64,000 nt of DNA. It comes from Trichoderma breve. Taxonomy: Eukaryota; Ascomycota; Sordariomycetes; Hypocreales; Hypocreaceae. This document shows, piece after piece, positions 45,401 to 55,399 of the stretch. The notes beneath the pieces were generated by a model, which had not been told where the DNA came from, did no database searches, and worked only from the letters and a program-made list of their open reading frames with translations. The position numbers were made by a program, and so were the translations under genes. The stretch lies in NCBI RefSeq assembly GCF_028502605.1, contig NC_079235.1, positions 434,001 through 498,000 of the forward strand. The letters run 5' to 3'. Every line of letters begins with the position of its first letter. Positions within the stretch are counted from its first letter, which is position 1.

Positions 45401-48400
45401 CGACTAGCCAATTGTCATATAGCGAATTAGATGAGAAATCTACGATGCTAGCAAGTTGGTTGGCACGTCGTGCGCTGGCTCCAGAGACATTGGTCGGAGT
45501 GCTCGCGAATCGATCATGCCTTACAATTGTCGCATTTTTAGGAATCATTAAAGCCAATCTCTCCTATCTGCCTCTGGATACAAGAACCCCAGCTGGCCGT
45601 ATGGAGACAATCTTGTCCTCTATACCAGGACGGAGGCTTATTTTACTCGGACCTGGGGTGGCACGCCCAACCTTGTCTCTCCCCAGCACCGATTTGGAAT
45701 TCGCTTCAATTGAACAAATTATAGACGAAATGACACAAAAAGCGGTGAAACCCCTCACATTAGCAAGGCAGCCTTGTGCAACAAGCCTTGCATATGTCAT
45801 GTTCACTTCTGGATCAACCGGCATGCCGAAGGGAGTGATGATTGAGCATCGAAACATCCTTCGAACTGCAGAAATAGTCACCGAAATGCAACACCTTTTG
45901 CCTAGATTAGTTATTGCGCATGCCTCAAACATCGCATTTGATGCCTCGACTTGGGAGATATATACCGCTTTGCTAAACGGTGGGACATTGATCTGCCTTA
46001 GTCACTCGACCTTATTAGATTACCGGATCCTGAGAACAGCCGTTGAAGAGGAATGCATTCAAGCCCTATTCATTACACCGGCTCTACTTAAGCAACATCT
46101 TTTACATCGCCCATTTCCGATTAGTGGAATAGAGGTACTATATGTCGGAGGAGATCGTCTTGATCCTCGCGATATTGCGATTGTAAAGAGCCTTACACAA
46201 ACAAAAGTGGTATGTGTTTACGGGCCAACCGAGAACACCTCTTACAGCACGCTATACGAGATCCCAGATGAAGAACTTATGACCAATGGGGTCCCCATAG
46301 GCCACCCATTAAGAAACTCCGGCGCTTATGTGGTTGATTCGCAGCAACAACTGGTGCCTCTTGGAGTTATTGGCGAACTCTTAGTGACAGGTGATGGTCT
46401 TGCTAGAGGGTATTTAAATACACAACAAAATTTAGGCCGATTCGTCTCTTTTAAAGTAAATGGGGAAACAACCAGAGGCTATCTCACGGGCGACTATGTG
46501 CGATATCGCTGTGACGGACAGCTGGAATATATTGGCAGGAAAGATGGGCAGATCAAGATTCGAGGCCAGCGTGTGGAGTTGGGAGAAATTGAACATACTA
46601 TGAGAACCCACAGATCTGTTGACGACGCAGCTGCAGTTTTGATACAAAAAGAAGGCGGTGATACGAGTGAGCCACAAATTGCGGGATATGTTACACTGCG
46701 CGACGAGGATGACGGTGGAGCACTTGATAATACACAGGAATATGAACAGGTTAAGGAGTGGGAAGAGCGTTTTGACGTCGAAACATACGAGTCCCTCACT
46801 GATCTACATCCTGAAAAGCTCGGAAGAGACTTTGTTGGATGGACATCCATGTACGATGGCGAGAACATCGACGAGACTGAAATGAATGAGTGGTTAAATG
46901 ACACGATGGATGCGATACTTGGCAGCAACTCCGCCGAGCATGTCTTGGAACTAGGTTCGGGTTCCGGAATGATTCTGTTCAATCTCACAGACACGTTGAA
47001 GTCATACGTCGGCCTTGATCCATCGGAGCGCGCTGTCAACATGATATCCAGCCACCTCAAAAGCTTTCCAGCTCTGAAGGAGAAGACAAAGATATACAAG
47101 GCAACTGCCGCAGATGTGAATCGGTTAGAAGTATTCGCCGCAACAGAATTCGCTGTATTCAATTCCGTTGTGCAGTATTTCCCCAGTCAAGATTACTTAT
47201 TTAAAACCATTCAGAAGCTTATTAGTCTCGGCGGCATCAAGACAATCTTCCTCGGCGATATCCGCTCTTACGCACTTCACAAGGACTTTTTGGCTTCGAG
47301 AGCGTTACACTTGTTAGGTGGTCGTGCAACGCCTGAAGAAGTGGCACGAATTATCTCCGACATGGAGCGAGCAGAGTCGGAGCTGCTTGTTGATCCTGCG
47401 TTTTTCACTGCCTTACCAAACAGATTACAGGGCATAAAACATGTGGAGATTTTACCGAAGAAAATGCATGCAACCAACGAACTCAGTTGCTATCGCTATG
47501 CTGCTATTCTTCATCTAACTTTGGAAAGTGAGCGGGAAGTTGTTGAGATTGAAGGTGATAAATGGATCGATTTCGAAACGCAAGGCTTGGACACTGAAGC
47601 AATGAAGAAGCTGCTACAGGATCCTTCATCTCCATCCATTCTACCAGTAGCCAATATTCCCAACGCAAAGACAATCCTTGAGCGGCATATCGTTGCATCA
47701 CTATCCGATCAGACCCGGAATGAGACAAACTCATGGTTCCCTTCAGTTTATAAAATGGCCGCAGCCCATTCGTCACTATCCGCGATCGAGTTGGCCTCCA
47801 TTGCCCAAGACTCCGGATATCAAGTCGAAATCAGCTGGGCTCGTCAACATTCTCAACGCGGCGGATTCGATGCTGTGTTCTACCGTGATAAGTCGGGGGA
47901 AAGCAAGACTAAAAGCCAAACGCGAAGACTCTTCCAATTCCCAACTGATCACCTTGACCGACCCTACCATTCCTTTACCAGCCATCCCTTGAAACATTAC
48001 CTTCGGCAAAAGATCCAAGACGAAATCAAAGACCTCGTGCAATCCCAATTGCCACATTATATGGTACCTCACGTCATCACGGTGATAGACCAAATGCCCA
48101 TAAATGAGAATGGCAAAGTAGACCGTCGATCCCTTGTCAAGAGCATGCCAACACAAAGACAACGAGCTATAGCACAGCCGACTTCAGACAACGAAAGAGA
48201 AATGCAACGAATATGGGCCGACGTGCTAAATATAGCCCCCGAGAGCATTGGAACTAATGATAGCTTCTTCTTCCTAGGAGGAAGCTCGATAGCCGCCATG
48301 AAAGTCGTCGCTGGGGCCGGCAGAGCTGGATATGAGCTTTCCGTCGCAGACATCTTCCGTACCCCGAAGCTCGGAGAACTCGTCTCGTGCAGCTTTCAGC

Positions 48401-51400
48401 GAATCACAAAGGCCGCCAAACTCGTCAAACCGTTTGAGTTGTTCAAGGATCTTGATATAAGTTCCTTCAAAAGAGATGTATCAAAACAATGTCAGCTACA
48501 ACCCGCCAAGATCGTTGATGCATACCCTTGTACTCCGTTACAGGAGGGTCTATTGGCCCTGACCTCCAAGAGACAAGGTGACTACGTAATGCAAGCGGTC
48601 TTCAACATTCAGCCTGGAGTAGTAGTTGAGAAACTGTGCCAGGCATGGGAAACAGTCTACAAAGCGCTGCCACTTTTGCGCACTCGAATTGTTGAGCACG
48701 TTGATCTCGGCATCGTACAGGTAGTAATTGATGAGTCGCTTCCTTGGGTTGAGGCAACATCCCTAGAGGATTATCTCGAGACTCTACGGGAGCTACCAAT
48801 GGGCATCGGCCAGCCACTATCCGCCTTTGCCGTGGTCAGTGATACTACAGGGACACCTAAACGGCTAGTATGCACTGTGCACCACGCTTTATATGATGGG
48901 TGGTCTCTCTCTCTCATCATGGATGCTGTGGGCAAAGCTTACCGAGACAAGCAAATAGAATTAGGAAGCCAATTCCAAGCTTTCATAAAGTTCATCAAGG
49001 AGCAAGACGAGACCCAGACGATAAACTACTGGGAGACGTCTCTGAAAGGCTACGATACTCTACCATTTCCAGCTCTGCCATCATCGGTCACAGAGGCCAG
49101 GACGGACACATTCGTAAAACACACCATCCCTCTTCCGCAAACCCGATCAGACATCACCACGTCGAATCTGATCCGTGCCGCGTGGGCTTTGGTGATTAGT
49201 CGGATGACCAACACACAAGATGTGGCTTTTGGAGCCATTGTTTCCGGCAGAAATGCGCCTGTGTCTGGCATAGACACACTAGCTGCTCCAACATTTGCAG
49301 CTGTGCCTATCCGTATCAAGTATTCCCCTACTCAACATGTTTCGGCATATTTAAAGACTGTGCAGCAGCAAGCTACAGACATGATTCCGTTTGAACAGTT
49401 TGGATTGTCTCGCATATCTCATACGTCTCCAGGCGCCAAGGCAGCATGCAAGTTCCAAACGATACTGGTAATTCAACCCGAAGAAATGAGTGAGATCCCA
49501 GACATTTTAGGAAAGTTAGAGGACGATGAACAAGATTCACAGCGGCCAGACCCCTATAGCATCGCTCTTCAAGTACAGCTTGGCCAGGAAAGAATCCTAG
49601 TTTCAGTAGGATACGATTCTCGAGTCGTTGAACCGTGGATGATTGACAGGCTGCTTGTTCAGCTTCAAAGTGCTATGCATCAATTAGACTGTGCGAGACC
49701 CTCCCAGCCATTATCAGAAGTTGATCTGGCCACACCTGGAGACCTTGAGCAGATCTGGAAATGGAATGCAACAGTTCCATCACCAGTAGATCGATGTATT
49801 CATGATATTATCGAGGACAGGGCCATCCAATCGCCAACTGCAGAAGCCATTTGCGCCTGGGATGGCACCTTGACTTACGAAGAGCTATCTCGTCTTTCTA
49901 CAAAGTTAGCAGTACATCTATTAAGCCTCAACGTCAGACCAAACATGACGATACCGCTCTTCTTTGAGAAATCCATGTGGACCACTGTCGCAATGCTCGG
50001 CGTGTTAAAGACTGGTGCAGCATTTGCTCTTTTGGATCATTCCATCCCAGATGAACGCCTTCGAGCAATGCTCAGTAAAATCACCACAAAGTTGATGCTG
50101 TCATCAAAAGCATTGGAGGGCTTGGGATCCAAATTATCCAGCAGAGTACTGGCAATTGACTTAGCGTTGTTCGCCAATCTCCCCAAACAATGCCAAAATC
50201 TGCCATCTTCCCCATCTCTTTCATCCCCCATGTATACGACTTTCACCTCGGGCAGCACCGGAACTCCAAAAGGCGTAGTAATATCCCATGGAGCATTTTC
50301 ATCGGCTGTTCATTACCAGTCCGGTGCCATGGGCTATGACTCTTCTGTCAGAGCTTACGATTTTACCGGCTATGCATTTGATGTAGCAATTGGTACGGCA
50401 TTCATGACCCTCGCATCTGGAGGGTGTTTGTGCGTGCCATCAGATGCAGACCGAAAGAATAATCTCACATCATCTGTGGTGGCGACCAAGGCCAACCACC
50501 TTGATCTGACGCCCTCTGTGGCTCGCACGCTTCAGCGAGAGCGCCTTGTCAATCTCAAAGTTTTGGTTCTCGGCGGCGAGATGGCCAGTCATGGTGATTT
50601 TCAAGGCTGGCCGAAAGGGGTCTCCATATTAAACTTATACGGCCCCTGTGAATGCACACCTACGAGCACCATTCGGCGTTACTCTCAAGATAACACTAGC
50701 CCTTCAAACATTGGCTTTGGTATGGGAACAGTCACATGGATAACAGATCCGGATAATTCACAAAGATTGTCACCTATTGGGGCCATCGGTGAGCTTGTTC
50801 TCGAGGGGCCTCTAGTCGGTCTCGGTTATCTTGGAGAGCCGGAAAAGACAGAATCGGTCTTCGTCAACGATCCCGCTTGGTTGCTCCATGGCGCAGCCGG
50901 TAATCTTGGACGGAAAGGTCGGTTGTATAAGACAGGCGACTTGGTTCGATACAGTTCAGACGGCAGCCTCGTATTCATGGGGCGCAAAGATACCCAAGTC
51001 AAGATCCGTGGTCAACGAGTTGAACTTGGCGAAATTGAAAAGCGTTTGAGGGACTCCGTCCCAAATCTGAAAGACGTCGCCGTTGAAGTAATCGCGCAAC
51101 GTGACGGGGCTCCTAGTGATCGATTGGTAGCATTTATATCCTTTGATGAGCATTGTGACGCGAGGGGAGATGGATGTGCCAACGGGCTCACAGAAAATTC
51201 CAAGATATTACTCAATGCCCGCTTGATAGGCTTGCCCGAGCAAGTGAAAGATGCGGTATCTGCGAGCCTACCTGGGTACATGATTCCAACGGCTTATTTT
51301 GCACTGAATTACATCCCAACGACGCATTCTGGCAAGACGGATCGTCGCCTCCTGCGCAAGATGGGATCTACCTTGACAGCAACGCAGATTGCGGAGTCAG

Positions 51401-53104
51401 GCAGTGTTTCTTCAGATCTTAAGCGTGCTCCATCTACAGAGATGGAACGACTGTTACATACGACCTGGGCACAAGTTCTAGGCATTGATCCCCAAATCAT
51501 AGGAGTTGATGATAGCTTCTTTCGCCTTGGAGGAGACTCCATTCTGGCAATGAGAATTTCGGCAATAGCTCGTACTGAAGGAATCAATATCTCAACCAGC
51601 GATATCTTTGAGGGGAAAACGATTGCCAAAATTGCAGCAGTCGCCCGTATGCAAGAACCCAAACAAGAATCATCATTGTCATCAAGGTTTTCGTCTCCGG
51701 AGGTCATTATAAGCGCGTACAAACAACTTCTACCTCACTTGGAGGTTCCTAACGTCAATTCCATTGAAGATGTATTGCCATGTACTGCAATCCAAGAGCG
51801 CATGCTAGAGGCGCGGGCAAGAAATCCCCAAATCTATGTAACCGAACTTGGCTTAGAGATCATCTCGAGAGACAACGACTCGGTCGATTTCCAACGAATT
51901 CAGCAAGCATGGCACGCCGTTGTACGACACCACAGTTTACTGCGTGCCGTTTTTGTACGCAGATCTCCAGAGGAAGGTGGATCATACCAGATCGTTCTCA
52001 AGGATCCAGTTCCAAGTATCTCCCTCTTGCGGCAAGAATTTAAACGCTCGGCAATAATCAAACCACTTATGGGCGCTTCATTCTCTGATTCTGGTGTACA
52101 ACACCACCTATCTGTCTATCAGACGGATGTGACACGCGCCTATCTCCACTTTGAGTTCAACCATGCCCTTGCAGATGGCCAATCTTTCGACATCCTTGTC
52201 CGAGATTTCCAGCTTGCGTACGACAATCGTCTTGAATCTCATTGTCCACCGTATTCAAGATTTCTCCAGTATGTTATGACTCAGTCTCATGAACATGAGC
52301 AGAGTCGTCACCACTGGGCGACTTATATGGATGGCATTGAACCTTGCTTGCTGCCTGCCTCAACACAGCCCGCAATCGACCCGCGGGGCACTTTCCGTGT
52401 TGATGTTACTGACTTGGACTCGGAAAAAATCACAAAATTCTGTGCAGAGCGAGAGATCTCACTGGCAAACATCCTACAAGTTGCTTGGGCCCTCGTGCTG
52501 AGGCGCTGGACAGGATCGCGAGCTCCCTGCTTCGGTAATATTGTCTCGGCGCGAGATGTCCCAGTCGATGGAGTCGACGAGATGATGGGTCCGCTGTTCC
52601 ATCTAATGCCAAGCCACGTTCTGCTAGATGATAACTGCTCTGTGTTGGGTGTTTTGAGGAACGCCCATGAAGAGTTTGTGCAAAATACGAAGCATCAAGC
52701 TTACTCTGTGACCCAACTTTGGCGTGATTTGGGAGCCTGTGGCTCTGACAAAATGTTCAACACAGCCTTGTCTATCGCTAGACAAACAGGAGCGCTCCAA
52801 GAGGCATGTGACGGACATACATTCGAAGTACGAGATGCTGTTGACCCAGTAGAGGTATTTAATTCAACGCCCATTTATGATAAGTGAATACAAGCTAACA
52901 GGGACACAGTACGCCGTTTACGTTAGAGGCGCACTCGGTGATGAGTGTGTATACCTTTCATTGGAGTTCTGGGAAGAGCACACGTCCAGAGCAGATGGTA
53001 GAAAGATGGCGGCTGAATTGGGCAAAGCAACATCACTCATTGTATCGCACCCTGAGCGTGATATACGGAGCCTTATTAATGACGTATCCAGTGAGAGCAT
53101 GTAA
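33439..53104 (+). CDS. Five-module non-ribosomal peptide synthetase with two N-methyltransferase domains and terminal C domain
   Basis: Assembly-line enzyme of about 6536 residues; exons 33439-52854 and 52910-53104. The 55-bp intron (GTATTT, branch GCTAAC, acceptor ACAG) joins DPVE to YAVYVRG and completes the last domain. Order: C-lobe-only C (~40-300, no HHxxxDG); A1 (~305-1250) with nMT (~780-1035, VLEVGSGSG); T1 (LGGNS ~1302); C2 (HHIICDG ~1487), A2 (~1811-2320), T2; C3 (HHALYDG ~2574), A3 (~2880-3390), T3; C4 (HHIISDG ~3637), A4 with nMT (~4435-4693), T4; C5 (HHALYDG ~5148), A5 (~5455-5974), T5 (LGGDS ~6028); terminal C (NHALADG ~6242). All five T domains keep the phosphopantetheine Ser. 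Pocket residues read by eye: A1 DAWLFGLTVK, A2 DAWFHGCCIK, A3 DAEILGLPVK, A4 DAWFYGVSYK, A5 DVGDVGLPTK; no substrate is assigned. No TE or reductase domain, so cyclising release by the last domain is inferred. Iterative use cannot be excluded. Confidence 0.95.
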
Positions 53105-54385
53105 TTCACAGAAAAATATATAGATTAAGATTAGATAGTAATGGTGGCCTTTTATCCATGGCTGCTAATAAGATCCCCAGTTAGAGATATGAATTAGAAT
53201 ATGGCTCATATGGCATCTATGTAATCAGCACAGAATGCAGCTCTCTGAATGCCATCAATCAACTTTTGGTTTGGAATCCGAAGAGTTTATGCAGTCCATA
53301 CAACTAACTTCTATGTCTTCCTGTGACTCTTCTCGTAGCCGTTTCCTCGGCTTCTTACCACGATGATCGATTCACAACACGCAGCTTTAAAGGCTCGTGT
53401 CAAGCTACCTTATGTTAATCCATTACTGCTTCTATTCGGAATTACTGTCCATAGCTTCCGATTATGCCCCTCACGCTTGCCGCCCCTGATCGTCTCATCT
53501 ACAAGGGCATTGAAACTCCCAGGCCATGGGCCCGCCTCGAGCCGCTCAGTGGAGAAGCAAATACGCGTACTTCTTCTATATTCTCCATAAAACACCCCGT
53601 AGTTCAATATCCTATACACGTATTTCGTATACAATTGAGGAGAAACTCGCAATCTCAAGTCCTCGCTGCCAGTCGTATTCGCATCTCCAACTTGGAGCGA
53701 CAAGTTGCAATCTGTAGAAATGCCTAATACGGTAATTTTCCCGCAAAAGGCGGCCGCTTGAAGCGTCTCACCTAAAAGAGAGTCCCCAAAGCTCCACACA
53801 GTGACAATCTCTCTCAAACTCCAGCTGCGATGGAATCATAGAGTGAGCAGAAAGAACCAAGAGTAAAATATGCCTATGACTGGATTAAATATAAGCCGTC
53901 ACATGCGAAAACATACCCAAACACAGCTAGAAAGACAGATTGTAATCCCAGTCCTCAGCTGGCATCGCCCGCAGCAGTCGGACAATCCTCCCGATGCCGA
54001 CTGCGGCTGAAGCCAATATTGGGGGTGGCTTCGTTGCGCTTGGCTCGCAACCAACGTCTATACGCGTATTTGCTTTGCGGGCGAAAGTGTGAGGTGAGGT
54101 GAGGCGAGGCCTCACATGCGCGGCGACAGAGGAGCAAGGCAGGGCGGGAGCCGGATTTGCCTATTTTGATCCTCTTTGGACGAGGCTGGCAGGCAGAAAC
54201 TGGGCTGGGCGGGAAACGGGGACTTGGAGGACTGCGGACTGGGTTTGTGTATATATGAAGGGGGATCGCCAGCATTGGTTTTGCGTAACCAACCATTGAT
54301 ACACACCATATATACCCTCTCTCGGCCCTCCCATCCTCCCTCTGTATTCTGTCATTCTTGAACCATCTTCATCGCAATACGTACC
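53105..54385. other. Intergenic region between NRPS and SDR
   Basis: About 1.3 kb. A 135-codon frame on the - strand (53410-53817) has no recognisable domain or supporting splice context and is not called. The right end is the SDR promoter. Confidence 0.5.
54250..54256 (+). promoter_or_regulatory. TATA-like element of the SDR gene
   Basis: TATATAT lies about 130 bp upstream of the SDR ATG at 54386. A second ATATATA occurs near 54308. Either could be the core promoter. Confidence 0.4.
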
Positions 54386-55174
54386 ATGTCTCTCACCTCC
54401 AAAGTCATCCTCGTCACCGGTTCCGCCGCCGGTCTTGGCCGTACCATCGCCGAGACCCTCCTCTCCCGTGGCGCCAGCGTCACCATCTGCGACATCAACC
54501 CATCCCGCCTCGCCACCGCCTCATCCGAGCTCTCAGACAAGTACTCCAAAGACCGCGTCCTCGCCCTAGAGGCCAACGTCGCCGACGAGGAGTCCGTCAA
54601 GGCCCTGATCGAAAAGTCCGTAGCCCACTTCGGCCGCCTCGACATCGTCATCAACAACGCCGGCATCATGGACAAGTTCGACCCTGTCGGCGACTGCGAC
54701 AAGAAGATGTGGGATGCCATCCTCGGCGTCAACCTCACCGGATCCTTCCTCGTCACAAAGTACGCCCTGCCGCACCTGCAAGCCAGCGTAGAGGAAGCCG
54801 GCAAACCAGGCAGCCTCATCATCAACATCGGCTCCACAGCCTCCTTCTCGGGCCTCACTGCTGGAGCAGCTTACACTGCGTCCAAACACGGGCTCATTGC
54901 GCTGACCAAGCACACGGCGGGTTTCTATGGCCCCAAGGGCATCTACTCCGTTGCGCTACAGCCGGGCGGCATGACCGAGACCAACATCAGCGATGCATTC
55001 GCCGCGGGCATGAACGTCGAGGGCTTTAAGGCTGTCAAGGCGGCGCATCCCCAGATGAACAACGTGCCAGTCGACCACGTAGCAAGATACGTGGCATTCC
55101 TGAGCGAGGACGGCATTGGTCAGAGTGCCAACGGGAGCTGTATCGCCTTCACTGGTAACTGGCCCGAGGCCTAG
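54386..55174 (+). CDS. Short-chain dehydrogenase/reductase (SDR), classical type
   Basis: Single-exon NAD(P)-dependent oxidoreductase of 262 residues. The cofactor motif TGSAAGLG is at 11-18, the acidic Asp36 after the second strand (TICDIN) favours NAD(H), NNAG is at 90-93, and the catalytic set N116, S150, Y163 and K167 (YTASK) is complete. The C-terminus has GNW-type ending, without a membrane anchor or targeting signal. The substrate is unknown. It is the first gene downstream of the NRPS, on the same strand, but 1.3 kb away with its own promoter, so a role in peptide tailoring or precursor supply (for example making a 2-hydroxy acid) is only a possibility. Its G+C-rich codon use is closer to the conserved genes downstream than to the NRPS, which argues against a shared history. 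Confidence 0.92.
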   Translation: MSLTSKVILVTGSAAGLGRTIAETLLSRGASVTICDINPSRLATASSELSDKYSKDRVLALEANVADEESVKALIEKSVAHFGRLDIVINNAGIMDKFDPVGDCDKKMWDAILGVNLTGSFLVTKYALPHLQASVEEAGKPGSLIINIGSTASFSGLTAGAAYTASKHGLIALTKHTAGFYGPKGIYSVALQPGGMTETNISDAFAAGMNVEGFKAVKAAHPQMNNVPVDHVARYVAFLSEDGIGQSANGSCIAFTGNWPEA

Positions 55175-55399
55175 GTGTGGTAATGACATTAGTTAGAGCG
55201 AGCGATGAATAGACCAAAGCAAAACAGATAGAGCTTCATTCAAAAATTTGTCATCCAAAAATGCCTTCCATTTCTTTCATTGTTCATATACATTAAAGCG
55301 CAGGCCCCTAAAGCAAATGCGCGCGCGCGCCACCTAATTATAAATCCAGCATGTGGTATCCGTGATTTATCCTCTCTATCACATCGCCGTGTTCCTTTC

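Noticed and set aside
53410..53817. 135-codon - strand frame between NRPS and SDR
   Set aside because: No recognisable domain, no signal or splice context; length is within chance for a region with few stops.
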